From contig NZ_CP154874.1 of assembly GCF_041729615.1 (NCBI RefSeq), positions 191,001-255,000 on the forward strand: DNA of 64,000 bases, in the 5' to 3' direction. The notes under the pieces were generated by a model. The model had not been told where the DNA came from and did no database searches. It worked only from the letters and a program-made list of their open reading frames with translations. Numbering within the stretch: position 1 is the stretch's first letter; each line of letters begins with the position of its first letter. Both the position numbers and the translations under genes were made by a program. Source of the stretch: Pseudomonas alcaligenes. Lineage in GTDB: Bacteria > Pseudomonadota > Gammaproteobacteria > Pseudomonadales > Pseudomonadaceae. Positions 8,907 to 16,855 of this stretch are shown here, one piece after another.

Positions 8907-9695
8907 ATGAAAGTCTGGGCAGTAGCCAATCAAAAAGGTGGGGTCGGCAAGACCACCACGTCCATCGCCCTGGCGGGCCTGCTGGCCGATGCCGGCAAGC
9001 GCGTGGTGGTGGTCGACCTCGATCCGCATGGGTCGATGACCAGCTATTTCGGCCACGATCCGGATACCCTGGAGCACAGCAACTACGACCTGTTCCTGCA
9101 CCAGGGCAATGTGCCGCGGGACCTGCCGGCCAGTCTGCTGCTGCCGACCAGCCACGAGAGCATTGCCTTGCTGCCGTCCAGCACCGCGCTGGCCACCCTG
9201 GAGCGCCAGTCGCCGGGGCAGAGCGGTCTGGGGCTGGTCATCGCCAAAAGCCTGGCGCAGCTGTGGGACAAGTTCGATCATGCCATCATCGACAGTCCGC
9301 CGTTGCTCGGCGTGCTGATGGTCAATGCCCTGGCCGCCAGCCAGCAGCTGGTGATTCCGGTACAGACCGAGTTTCTCGCCGTGAAGGGCCTGGAACGTAT
9401 GGTCAACACCCTCAACATGGTCAACCGCTCGCGCAAGCAGGCCTTGCCCTACACCATAGTGCCGACCCTGTTCGACCGCCGCACCCAGGCCTCGCTGAAC
9501 ACCCTGCGGGTGTTGCGCAACGCCTATCCCGAGCACCTGTGGCAGGCCTACATCCCGGTCGACACCCGCCTGCGCGATGCCAGCCGCGCCGGGCTCACGC
9601 CCTCGCAGTTCGACGGCAACAGCCGTGGCGTGATCGCCTATCGTGCGCTGCTCAAGCATTTGCTGGCCGGCCAGCCGGCCGCTCAGGTAGCCTGA
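8907..9695 (+). CDS. ParA-family ATPase of the chemotaxis locus (ParC-like)
   Basis: Walker-type ATPase with the motif NQKGGVGKTT near residues 7-16 and DLDPHGSMTSYFG after it, about 262 residues. Homologues in the Pseudomonas/Vibrio chemotaxis locus (ParC in Vibrio) place chemotaxis arrays at the cell pole and ensure their inheritance. The ATG at 8907 lies 9 nt after GGAGG (8893-8897); the in-frame ATG at 8901 would leave only 3 nt, so 8907 is preferred. It is followed by a ParP-like CheW-domain gene, which supports this role over plasmid or chromosome partitioning. Confidence 0.9.
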   Translation: MKVWAVANQKGGVGKTTTSIALAGLLADAGKRVVVVDLDPHGSMTSYFGHDPDTLEHSNYDLFLHQGNVPRDLPASLLLPTSHESIALLPSSTALATLERQSPGQSGLGLVIAKSLAQLWDKFDHAIIDSPPLLGVLMVNALAASQQLVIPVQTEFLAVKGLERMVNTLNMVNRSRKQALPYTIVPTLFDRRTQASLNTLRVLRNAYPEHLWQAYIPVDTRLRDASRAGLTPSQFDGNSRGVIAYRALLKHLLAGQPAAQVA

Positions 9696-9781
9696 GGGAG
9701 CCGGCTATGCTCAACAAACCTGTTCAAGTCAGCGCCCAGACCTGCCGATAGGCTGTACAGACCTCTTTCGTGGAACGCCCT

Positions 9782-10600
9782 ATGAGTCGCACCGCCGTCC
9801 CCGCCACCCGCTCCCAGCAGGCCCTGCAGTCCTATCTGGACGCCCTGCTGCAGGAGGCGGCTGCCGAGCTGGAACAGAGCGTCGACATCGATGAATTCGA
9901 GGCTGCGGTGCTCGAGGAGCAGGTGCGCGACGCGCGCCGCGACGAGCCGCGCCCGGTCCTGGCCCGCCCCCTGGCGCTGGCCGAGGCCAGGCCCGCGGTG
10001 CTGCCGACCATCGAGCTGCCCATGCCGGTGGTGCAGGAACCCGCCGCACCGGTGGTCCAGGTTGTCGAGCCGCAGCCTACTGTGGTGCAGGCGGAGCTTC
10101 CGGCTGCCGCAGTCAGTTTCGACGGCCGGCCGAGCTGGGCCGAGGAGCCGTTCGAGTGCCTGCTGTTCGACGTCGCCGGCCTGACCCTTGCGGTACCGCT
10201 GGTGTGCCTGGGCAGCATCTACCCGCTGGCGGGCGCCGAGCTGACCCCGCTGTTCGGCCAGCCGGACTGGTTCCTCGGCATACTGCCGTGCCAGGCCGGC
10301 AACCTGAAGGTACTGGATACCGCGCGCTGGGTGATGCCCGAGCGCTACCGCGATGATTTCCGCGAGGGCCTGCAGTACGTGATCTCCGTCGAGGGCTACG
10401 AATGGGGCCTGGCGGTGCACCAGGTCAGCCGCTCGATCCGCCTGCAGCCGAGCGAGATCAAGTGGCGCAGCCAGCGCTCGCAACGCCCCTGGCTGGCCGG
10501 TACGGTGATCGAACACATGTGTGCGCTGCTGGACGTCTCGGCCCTGGCCGAGCTGATCGCCAGTGGCGCCACGCGCAACGGGGCGGCCCGCCCGCACTGA
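9782..10600 (+). CDS. ParP-like protein with C-terminal CheW-type domain
   Basis: About 272 residues from the ATG at 9782 (an in-frame GTG lies at 9770). The N-terminal 120 residues are rich in Ala, Pro, Glu and Val and contain an acidic helix (DIDEFEAAVLEEQVRDARR). The C-terminal 140 residues resemble a CheW domain (FECLLFDVAGLTLAVPL ... GYEWGLAVHQV). In Vibrio, ParP links the ParC ATPase to CheA and so holds the array at the pole. Position between the ParA-type gene and cheW agrees. The role here is inferred by homology. Confidence 0.85.
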   Translation: MSRTAVPATRSQQALQSYLDALLQEAAAELEQSVDIDEFEAAVLEEQVRDARRDEPRPVLARPLALAEARPAVLPTIELPMPVVQEPAAPVVQVVEPQPTVVQAELPAAAVSFDGRPSWAEEPFECLLFDVAGLTLAVPLVCLGSIYPLAGAELTPLFGQPDWFLGILPCQAGNLKVLDTARWVMPERYRDDFREGLQYVISVEGYEWGLAVHQVSRSIRLQPSEIKWRSQRSQRPWLAGTVIEHMCALLDVSALAELIASGATRNGAARPH

Positions 10601-10614
10601 AGCGGCCGGCGCTC

Positions 10615-10662
10615 TATAGTTAATGACAAGCGGGCTCACCCGCGAACGCCGCCAAGGGCGGC
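10615..10662 (+). promoter_or_regulatory. Possible -10 box and paired hairpins ahead of cheW
   Basis: TATAGT at 10615-10620 is a good -10 match, but no convincing -35 is present at the right distance. It is followed by two small perfect hairpins: GCGGG-ctca-CCCGC (10630-10643) and GCCGCC-aag-GGCGGC (10648-10662). They lie in the 83-bp gap between the ParP-like gene and cheW and could give cheW its own expression level or stabilise a processed end. Confidence 0.35.
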
Positions 10663-10683
10663 AATCAGACCGAGGCTAGGGAC

Positions 10684-11163
10684 ATGAAGAAAACGTCAGC
10701 GCAAGGTTCCGAAGATCCTATCCTGCAGTGGGTAACCTTCCGCCTGGATAACGAGACCTACGGCATCAACGTGATGCAGGTGCAGGAAGTCCTGCGCTAC
10801 ACCGAGATCGCCCCGGTTCCGGGCGCGCCGGCCTATGTGCTGGGCATCATCAACCTGCGCGGCAACGTGGTCACGGTGATCGATACCCGCCAGCGCTTCG
10901 GCCTGTCGCCGGCGCCCGTGACCGACAACACCCGCATCGTCATCATCGAGGCGGACAAGCAGGTGGTGGGCATCCTGGTCGACAGCGTCGCCGAGGTGGT
11001 CTACCTGCGCCAGTCCGAGGTCGAGACCGCGCCGAACGTGGGCAACGAGGAGTCGGCCAAGTTCATCCAGGGCGTGTGCAACAAGAACGGCGAACTGCTC
11101 ATCCTGGTCGAGCTGGACAAGATGATGTCCGAGGAAGAGTGGTCTGAGCTGGAGAGCATCTGA
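10684..11163 (+). CDS. cheW: CheW chemotaxis coupling protein
   Basis: The 159-residue protein is a single CheW domain: WVTFRLDNETYGINVMQVQEV, the GIINLRGNVVTVID strand pair, and VGILVDSVAEV. CheW bridges CheA and the cytoplasmic tips of chemoreceptors. It ends 3 bp before the DUF2802 gene. Confidence 0.96.
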   Translation: MKKTSAQGSEDPILQWVTFRLDNETYGINVMQVQEVLRYTEIAPVPGAPAYVLGIINLRGNVVTVIDTRQRFGLSPAPVTDNTRIVIIEADKQVVGILVDSVAEVVYLRQSEVETAPNVGNEESAKFIQGVCNKNGELLILVELDKMMSEEEWSELESI

Positions 11164-11166
11164 CCC

Positions 11167-11571
11167 ATGTTGGAGATCGCGGTGGCCGTGCTCGGCCTGT
11201 TCTGCGTGCTGCTCGCAGGCTTCTGCTACCAGCTGTCGCTGAAGCTGCGCCAGCAGGCCGAGCTGCAGAAGGAGCGTGACGCCCTCCGCGATCAGCGGCT
11301 CAAGGAGGTGAGCCGGCGCCTGGATGCCTACCTGACCGGCAGCATCCGCATGGGCGAGGAGCTGCACGAGCTGCGCCGCATCGTCGCACCGCTGCCAGAC
11401 AAGCTCAGCCAGATGGAGCAGCGCGATCCCTCCAGCCTGTCCTTCACCCAGGCCGCGCGCCTGGTGGGGATGGGCGCCAGCGTCGACGACCTGACCCACT
11501 CCTGCGGCCTCAGCCAGGCCGAGGCCGAGCTGGTCAGTCGCTTGCACCAGGCGCAGAAGCAGCGCGGCTGA
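11167..11571 (+). CDS. DUF2802 protein of the chemotaxis operon
   Basis: The 134-residue protein has an N-terminal transmembrane helix (residues 2-22), then a charged coiled-coil stretch (LRQQAELQKERDALRDQRLKE region) and a C-terminal part (FTQAARLVGMGASVDDLTHSCGLSQAEAELVSRLH) that looks like a small helix-turn-helix-like DUF2802 module. It is regularly found after cheW in Pseudomonas, but its function is not established. A cytoplasmic accessory role in flagellar or chemotaxis function is only an inference from position. Confidence 0.8.
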   Translation: MLEIAVAVLGLFCVLLAGFCYQLSLKLRQQAELQKERDALRDQRLKEVSRRLDAYLTGSIRMGEELHELRRIVAPLPDKLSQMEQRDPSSLSFTQAARLVGMGASVDDLTHSCGLSQAEAELVSRLHQAQKQRG

Positions 11572-11687
11572 GCTGCCTTACTCCCTTCCGTTCTTACCTT
11601 TCCGGTGGCCCGCGCTATTGATTCCAAGCGCGGCGCACCCCTCTACCTAAGCTGAATGCATGGGGCCGGCTTCCGAGGAGGTCCACT

Positions 11688-12149
11688 ATGCGTTTTGCAC
11701 TGATGTTGCTGTTGTGCCTGGTCGTGCCGAATCTGGAGGCCAGCGAGGCGCCGCTGGAAGTCAGGGGGGCCACCACGGTGAACGCGGCGCAGGCGCGCCA
11801 GCTCTACGAGCTCGGCGTGCTGTTCATCGATGTACGGCCGGCCCGCGAGTGGAGCTGGGGCCACGTGCATGGTGCCCTGCACATGGCGCTGGACGGGCGT
11901 TTCGCCGACCTGGCCCAGCCTGACTGGCCGCGTGGCATGCCGATGGTGCTGTACTGCGACAGTGAGGTCTGCCCGCAGGGCGCCGAGGCCGCGCGCCGCG
12001 CCGTGGGCTGGGGCTATCAGCAGGTGTACTACTTCCGCTCCGGCTACTTCGCCTGGCAGTTGCTGGACTTTCCCCAGGGCAAGGGCAGCGCGGGTGAGCT
12101 GATCGCCTTCATTCCCGGGGCGCCGCCAACAGCGGCGGGGCCGGACTGA
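11688..12149 (+). CDS. Secreted rhodanese-like protein
   Basis: The 153-residue protein starts with a Sec signal peptide (MRFALMLLLCLVVPNLEAS) and continues with a single rhodanese domain: LGVLFIDVRPAREWSWGHVHGALH and an active-site loop YCDSEVCPQGAEAARRA with Cys. It should act in the periplasm; the sulfur substrate is unknown. An AGGAGG lies just upstream of the ATG. Its last 41 bp overlap the end of the flhX-like gene on the other strand. Confidence 0.85.
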   Translation: MRFALMLLLCLVVPNLEASEAPLEVRGATTVNAAQARQLYELGVLFIDVRPAREWSWGHVHGALHMALDGRFADLAQPDWPRGMPMVLYCDSEVCPQGAEAARRAVGWGYQQVYYFRSGYFAWQLLDFPQGKGSAGELIAFIPGAPPTAAGPD

Positions 12150-12459
12150 CCCGGTCTGGCGTGACGTCGCGCTCCGCCGGATTCTCGACGAAACCGTCCG
12201 GGCGCTTGCCCTTCAGGTACCAGGCGAAGGCGATGATCTCGGCGATGCTGCGGTACAGCGGCTCGGGGATCGCATCGCCCAGTTCCAGGCGAGCCAGCAG
12301 GCGCACCAGCTCGGCATTCTCGTAGATCGGCACCTCGTACTCGCGGGCGATGGCCAGGATGGCTTCCGCCAGTTCATCGTCGCCCTTGGCGGTCAGGCTG
12401 GGGGCGCTGGCGCCGTCGTAGGAGAGGGCGATGGCCTGGCGTGGTGCTTTGTGCTTCAT
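12109..12459 (-). CDS. FlhX: stand-alone FlhB C-terminal domain protein
   Basis: The 116 residues match the cytoplasmic C-terminal domain of FlhB/YscU export-switch proteins after the autocleavage site: AIALSYDGASAPSLTAKGDDELAEAI, VPIYENAELVRLL, GDAIPEPLYRSIAEIIAFAWY. The membrane part and the NPTH cleavage motif are absent, as in proteins called FlhX. FlhX proteins can partly replace the FlhB cytoplasmic domain in other bacteria. The ATG at 12457-12459 overlaps the stop of the FliK-like gene, so both are translated from one mRNA. The 3' end overlaps the rhodanese gene convergently. Confidence 0.85.
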   Translation of the reverse strand: MKHKAPRQAIALSYDGASAPSLTAKGDDELAEAILAIAREYEVPIYENAELVRLLARLELGDAIPEPLYRSIAEIIAFAWYLKGKRPDGFVENPAERDVTPDRVSPAPPLLAAPRE

Positions 12460-14003
12460 GCGGTCTCGTCCACCCAGCGCTGTTCCAGATGAGTCTTCGG
12501 CCCTTGTGGCGGCATGCCCTGGCGACAGCTCAGCTCGCCGACCTCCAGGCCAGCGCCCTGCAGGCGCTGGCGCAGGTTGTCCAGTTCGCGGTCGATCAGC
12601 TGCGCGGTGTCGGCACGCTCGGCCCACAGCTGGCTGGACAGGCTGCCGCGCAGCAGCTGTGCCTGCACCTGCAGCGGCCCCAGGGGATCGAGGTCGAAAG
12701 CCAGCTCGATGCGCCACAGGGTTTCCTTCTGCTCCTTGCCGCCCTGCGCGCCGGACTCCTCGCGCTGCAGCTTGACCTGCAGGGGTACCACGTCCTGCTG
12801 GTTGCGCATCGGCAGCTCCAGCTGCCAGGTGGTCAGCAGGTTGCCTTCCGGGGTCACCTGGGTCTGCGCCAGGCTCGACAGCTGGTGGGTCTGCAGGCGC
12901 GACACGGCGGCCGCGGCCAGCTTGAGCAGGGTTTCCAGGTCGGCCTCTTCGTCCATTGACTGCAGCAGGCGCGAGGGCAGGGGGAAGCTCATGGCCTGCT
13001 GCCGCAGGCTGGCCTGGCCGAGTGCGCCCAGGGCATTGCGGAGGAAGCTGGGCAGGGCCTGCGCCAGGGCATTGCCGGCGTTGGCCGAGGGTAGGGCAGC
13101 ACTGCCAGGCAGGCTGGGCAGCAGCTGGGCGACCAGGCGCAGCAGGTTGGCCTTGAGATCCTGCGGCAGCTGCTGGGTCTGGCCGCCGAGCAGCTTGGCT
13201 TCGAGGAACACGCCGCTCTGCTCCATGGCCTTGGCCAGGCCGTCGGCGCTACCCAGCTGCTTGCCGTCGGGCAGCAGGCCGAGCAGCTTGTCGATGCTGG
13301 CGCGCAGTTCGGTCGGCAGGCCATCCTGCCGGGCCATGCCCTGTAGGCCCTTGAACAGGCCCTCCAGCGAGCCCTGGCGACCTTGCTGGGCCGCCAGTTG
13401 TTGGCCCAGCACCAGTTGGTCCAGGCGGCCGCTCAGGGGCAGGAATCCGAGGCTCTGGCTGCCTTGTACCTGGGCGGTGAGCAGGCTGCCCAGCGGCAGC
13501 GGCAATGGCGTCTCGACGCTCAGCTTGCTGCCGGCCAGTGGCGTGTTGAGCAGGTTGACCACTACCCGGTACAGGACCTGCTGGGCCTTGAGCTGGGCGA
13601 GCTGCTCACGGGCCTCGACCTTGCCCTGCAGCAAGGTGCCGACCGGCAGCTGCTCCAGGTCCAGACTGGTCAGCAGCTTGCTGTCGCCGCCCTGCAGGGC
13701 CAGCGCCAGGCGTGTTTCCGACAGCGCGGTGACGGCCAGCGCGGTGCCCTGGGCCAGTGGCCGTGGGCTGCTGGCCTGCAGGGTGGCCTGCTTGCCGCTA
13801 TCCAGCGTCAGCTTGAGTAGCAGTTGGAAGCTTTGCGCGGTTTCCTTGGCGGCCAGCACCTCGGCCTTGGCGGTTTCGCCGGCGGCCAGCAGGCCTTCCA
13901 GGGGCTGCAGTAGCTTCACCGCCAGGTCGGCGGCGCTGACTTGGGCGGGGCGAACGGCCGCTGGCGTCGCGGGGAGCGGGCGAGGACTGCTGATTTCTGC
14001 CAT
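12456..14003 (-). CDS. FliK-like flagellar hook-length control family protein
   Basis: About 515 residues from the ATG at 14001-14003 (an in-frame TTG lies at 14024). The long N-terminal and central part is Leu/Gln/Ala-rich and of low complexity. The last 110 residues resemble the FliK C-terminal domain (IELAFDLDPLGPLQVQAQLLRG ... LDNLRQRLQGAGLEVGELSC). FliK secretes with the hook and triggers the FlhB substrate switch. The main fliK of Pseudomonas lies with other structural genes outside this window, so this is probably a second FliK-family protein, here paired with an FlhB-like partner. Confidence 0.8.
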   Translation of the reverse strand: MAEISSPRPLPATPAAVRPAQVSAADLAVKLLQPLEGLLAAGETAKAEVLAAKETAQSFQLLLKLTLDSGKQATLQASSPRPLAQGTALAVTALSETRLALALQGGDSKLLTSLDLEQLPVGTLLQGKVEAREQLAQLKAQQVLYRVVVNLLNTPLAGSKLSVETPLPLPLGSLLTAQVQGSQSLGFLPLSGRLDQLVLGQQLAAQQGRQGSLEGLFKGLQGMARQDGLPTELRASIDKLLGLLPDGKQLGSADGLAKAMEQSGVFLEAKLLGGQTQQLPQDLKANLLRLVAQLLPSLPGSAALPSANAGNALAQALPSFLRNALGALGQASLRQQAMSFPLPSRLLQSMDEEADLETLLKLAAAAVSRLQTHQLSSLAQTQVTPEGNLLTTWQLELPMRNQQDVVPLQVKLQREESGAQGGKEQKETLWRIELAFDLDPLGPLQVQAQLLRGSLSSQLWAERADTAQLIDRELDNLRQRLQGAGLEVGELSCRQGMPPQGPKTHLEQRWVDETA

Positions 14004-14022
14004 GGCCGGGTTACACCCTGTC

Positions 14023-14053
14023 AAAAAGCCGGCTTCGGAGGGCGAAGCCCGGC
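14023..14053 (-). terminator. Intrinsic terminator-like hairpin in the leader of the FliK-like gene
   Basis: Read on the minus strand, GCCGGGCTTCG (14053-14043) pairs with CGAAGCCGGC (14037-14028) around a 5-nt loop with one bulged G, followed at once by TTTTT (14027-14023). This is a standard rho-independent terminator, yet it lies only 20 nt before the FliK-like ATG and no minus-strand gene lies directly upstream. It could be an attenuator or the end of a short RNA. Confidence 0.6.
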
Positions 14054-14056
14054 ATG

Positions 14057-14062
14057 TATAAT
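14057..14062 (+). promoter_or_regulatory. Perfect -10 box (TATAAT) upstream of ccmA
   Basis: TATAAT at 14057-14062 lies 90 bp before the ccmA start and is the first good sigma-70 element ahead of the operon. The sequence 17 bp upstream (TTCGGA, 14034-14039) is only a weak -35 match. Confidence 0.5.
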
Positions 14063-14152
14063 GCCGTCCCGTTCGGGCTGGCTATGCGGTCAACTTGCCA
14101 CAGTATAGCGGCCAGCCCCCCTCCGACTTGAACCCCTGCGGGACGCCATGCA

Positions 14153-14788
14153 GTGACCAGTCCACGACTCCAAGCCGTTGCCCTCGCCTGCGAGCGGGAC
14201 TGGCGCCTGCTCTTCGACGGCCTGGAACTGGACCTCGCCGGTGGCACCCTGCTGCAGGTGGCCGGGCCCAACGGCAGCGGCAAGACCAGCCTGCTGCGCC
14301 TGCTCGCCGGGCTGATGCAGCCGACCGCTGGCGACGTGCTGCTGAACGGCAAGCCGCTGGCCCGCCAGCATGGCGAACTGGGCCGTAGCCTGCTGTGGAT
14401 CGGCCACGCCGCCGGGATCAAGGGCCTGCTCACCGCCGAGGAAAACCTGGCCTGGCTCTGCGCCCTGCATCAGCCGGCCACCCGCGAGGCGATCTGGCAG
14501 GCGCTGGAGGCGGTGGGCCTGCGCGGCTTCGAGGATGTGCCCTGTCACACCCTGTCTGCCGGTCAGCAGCGCCGCGTGGCTCTGGCCCGGCTGTACCTGG
14601 GCGCGCCGCCGCTGTGGATTCTCGACGAACCCTTCACCGCCCTCGATAAGCAGGGCGTGGTGCAGCTGGAGGCCCATCTGGCGGCGCATTGCGAGCAGGG
14701 TGGCCTGGTGGTGCTGACCACCCACCACAGCCTGCAGCAGACCCCCTCTGGTTATCGGGTACTCGACCTGGGGCAGCGCAGCGTATGA
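14153..14788 (+). CDS. ccmA: CcmA, ATPase of the haem exporter for cytochrome c maturation
   Basis: ABC ATPase of 211 residues with Walker [10 protein letters not shown] (near residue 39), signature [15 protein letters not shown] and Walker B LWILDEP. With CcmB and CcmC it releases haem-loaded CcmE (System I). The GTG at 14153 is used as start because an ATG at 14148 is in another frame and stops at once, and the resulting [17 protein letters not shown] matches the family N-terminus. The stop overlaps the ccmB start (ATGA). Confidence 0.95.
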   Translation: MTSPRLQAVALACERDWRLLFDGLELDLAGGTLLQVAGPNGSGKTSLLRLLAGLMQPTAGDVLLNGKPLARQHGELGRSLLWIGHAAGIKGLLTAEENLAWLCALHQPATREAIWQALEAVGLRGFEDVPCHTLSAGQQRRVALARLYLGAPPLWILDEPFTALDKQGVVQLEAHLAAHCEQGGLVVLTTHHSLQQTPSGYRVLDLGQRSV

Positions 14789-15456
14789 ACAACGTCTTCC
14801 TCCTGCTGCTGGCCCGCGAGTCGCGCCTGCTGTTCCGCCGCCCGGCCGAGCTGGCCAACCCGCTGGTGTTCTTCGCCATCGTCATCGCCCTGTTCCCGCT
14901 GGCGGTCGGCCCGGAGACCAATCTGTTACAGACCTTGTCGCCCGGGCTGATCTGGGTTGCGGCGCTGCTGGCCGTGCTGCTCTCGCTGGACGGGCTGTTC
15001 CGCAGCGATTTCGAGGATGGCTCGCTGGAGCAGTGGGTCCTTTCGTCGCACCCGCTGCCCCTTCTGGTGCTGGCCAAGGTGCTGGCACACTGGCTGTTCT
15101 CGGGGCTGGCGTTGGTGCTGCTGGCGCCGCTGCTGGCCTTGATGCTCGGCTTGCCGGGGCGCTGCCTGCCGGTACTGCTGCTGTCGCTGCTGCTCGGCAC
15201 CCCGGTGCTGAGCCTGCTCGGCGCAGTGGGCGCGGCGCTGACTGTCGGTCTCAAACGCGGTGGCCTGCTGCTGGCCCTGCTGATACTGCCGCTGTATATC
15301 CCGGTGCTGATCCTCGGAAGCGGGGCGCTGCAGGCGGCTCTGCAAGGATTGCCGGCGACCGGCCACCTGTTGTGGCTGGCCAGCCTGACCGCCCTGGCGG
15401 TCACCCTGACACCCTTTGCAATCGGCGCCGGGCTGAAGATCAGCGTCGGCGAATAA
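14785..15456 (+). CDS. ccmB: CcmB, membrane subunit of the haem ABC transporter
   Basis: The 223-residue protein has six hydrophobic segments and the family sequence [19 protein letters not shown]. It pairs with CcmA in the CcmABCD complex of the inner membrane. The ATG at 14785 overlaps the ccmA stop by 4 bp. ccmC follows within 20 bp. Confidence 0.95.
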   Translation: MNNVFLLLLARESRLLFRRPAELANPLVFFAIVIALFPLAVGPETNLLQTLSPGLIWVAALLAVLLSLDGLFRSDFEDGSLEQWVLSSHPLPLLVLAKVLAHWLFSGLALVLLAPLLALMLGLPGRCLPVLLLSLLLGTPVLSLLGAVGAALTVGLKRGGLLLALLILPLYIPVLILGSGALQAALQGLPATGHLLWLASLTALAVTLTPFAIGAGLKISVGE

Positions 15457-15474
15457 CCAAGAGTTGGCGTGAAG

Positions 15475-16230
15475 ATGAAGTGGACTTGGTTCCATCAATG
15501 GGGTTCGCCCAAGTGGTTCTACGAACGTAGCGGCCGCTGGCTGCCGTGGCTGGCCGCCGCCGCCGTTCTGCTGCTGGTGGTCGGCATCGCCTGGGGCCTG
15601 GCCTTCGCGCCACCGGAGAAGTACCAGGGCAACAGCTACCGGATCATCTACATCCACGTACCGGCGGCCTTCCTCGCCCAGTCCTGCTACCTGTTGATGG
15701 CGGTGGCCGGCCTGGTCGGCCTGGTGTGGAAGATGAAGCTGGCCGACGTCGCCCTGCAGCAGGCCGCGCCGATCGGCGCCTGGCTGTGCTTCCTGGCGCT
15801 GGTCACCGGGGCCATCTGGGGCAAGCCGACCTGGGGCACCTACTGGGTGTGGGACGCGCGCCTGACCTCGATGCTGATCCTGCTGTTCCTCTATTTCGGC
15901 ATCATCGCCCTGGGCAACGCCATCTCCAATCGTGACAGCGCGGCCAAGGCCTGCGCCGTACTGGCGCTGGTCGGCGCGGTGAATATCCCGATCATCCAGA
16001 AGTCGGTGGAGTGGTGGAACACCCTGCACCAGCCGGCCACCTTCAAGGTCACCGGCAAGGCCAGCATGAGCATGGAGATGTGGCTGCCGCTGCTGCTCTG
16101 CGTGCTCGGCTTCTACTGCTTCCTCGGCGCCGTGCTGCTCTATCGCATGCGCACCGAGGTGCTCAAGCGCGAGGCCCGCAGCAGCTGGGTGCGTGCCGAA
16201 GTGGCAAGGCTGGTGGAGGGCAGGGCATGA
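15475..16230 (+). CDS. ccmC: CcmC, haem-handling membrane protein
   Basis: About 251 residues with six transmembrane helices and the periplasmic tryptophan-rich WWD motif [18 protein letters not shown]; flanking histidines (IYIHVP and NTLHQP) fit the haem ligands. CcmC loads haem onto CcmE. The chosen ATG at 15475 gives [16 protein letters not shown]; a GTG at 15469 in the same frame is better spaced from AAGAG (15459-15463) and would add two residues. The stop overlaps the ccmD start (ATGA). Confidence 0.95.
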   Translation: MKWTWFHQWGSPKWFYERSGRWLPWLAAAAVLLLVVGIAWGLAFAPPEKYQGNSYRIIYIHVPAAFLAQSCYLLMAVAGLVGLVWKMKLADVALQQAAPIGAWLCFLALVTGAIWGKPTWGTYWVWDARLTSMLILLFLYFGIIALGNAISNRDSAAKACAVLALVGAVNIPIIQKSVEWWNTLHQPATFKVTGKASMSMEMWLPLLLCVLGFYCFLGAVLLYRMRTEVLKREARSSWVRAEVARLVEGRA

Positions 16231-16403
16231 GTTTCGAATCCTTCGGCGAATTCCTCGCCATGGGCAACCATGGCCCCTACGTGTGGTCGGCCTACGCCAT
16301 CAGCCTGGCGGTGCTGGCCATCAACGTCGCGCTGCCGATCCTCGCGCGCCGGCGTTATCTGCAAGACGAGGCGCGCCGTTTGCGCCGGGAGAAGCAACAG
16401 TGA
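16227..16403 (+). CDS. ccmD: CcmD, small membrane subunit
   Basis: A 58-residue protein with one transmembrane helix ([19 protein letters not shown]) and a basic tail [18 protein letters not shown], as in CcmD. It stabilises the CcmABC complex with holo-CcmE. Its start overlaps ccmC and its stop overlaps ccmE (GTGA). Easily missed because of its size. Confidence 0.92.
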   Translation: MSFESFGEFLAMGNHGPYVWSAYAISLAVLAINVALPILARRRYLQDEARRLRREKQQ

Positions 16404-16855
16404 ACGCGGTCCGCAAGAAACGCCTGTATATCGTTCTGGCCATCCTGGTTGGCGTCTCCGCCGCCGTCGCCCTGGCGCTGACGGCGCTGCAGGAGAACAT
16501 CAACCTGTTCTACACCCCGACCCAGATCGCCAATGGCGAGGCGCCCCAAGACACCCGCATCCGCGCCGGCGGCATGGTGGCCAAGGGCTCGGTCAAGCGT
16601 TCCGCCGACTCGTTGGACGTCGAGTTCGTGGTCACCGACTTCGCCAAGAATGTGACCATCCGCTACCGCGGCATCCTGCCGGACCTGTTCCGCGAGGAAC
16701 AGGGCATAGTCGCCCTCGGCAAGCTGGGCGCGGACGGCGTTCTGGTGGCCGACGAGGTGCTGGCCAAGCACGACGAGAACTACATGCCGCCGGAAGTGAC
16801 CAAGGCGCTCAAGGAGAGCGGTAAGCTGCCGGCCGACGCCGAGGTCAAGCCATGA
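16400..16855 (+). CDS. ccmE: CcmE, haem chaperone
   Basis: A GTG start overlapping the ccmD stop gives 151 residues. The N-terminus is a signal anchor ([26 protein letters not shown] is the positive/hydrophobic region), followed by an OB-fold. The haem-binding histidine lies in [10 protein letters not shown] near residue 123. CcmE takes haem covalently from CcmC and passes it to the CcmF/H lyase. The stop overlaps the ccmF start. Confidence 0.95.
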   Translation: MNAVRKKRLYIVLAILVGVSAAVALALTALQENINLFYTPTQIANGEAPQDTRIRAGGMVAKGSVKRSADSLDVEFVVTDFAKNVTIRYRGILPDLFREEQGIVALGKLGADGVLVADEVLAKHDENYMPPEVTKALKESGKLPADAEVKP

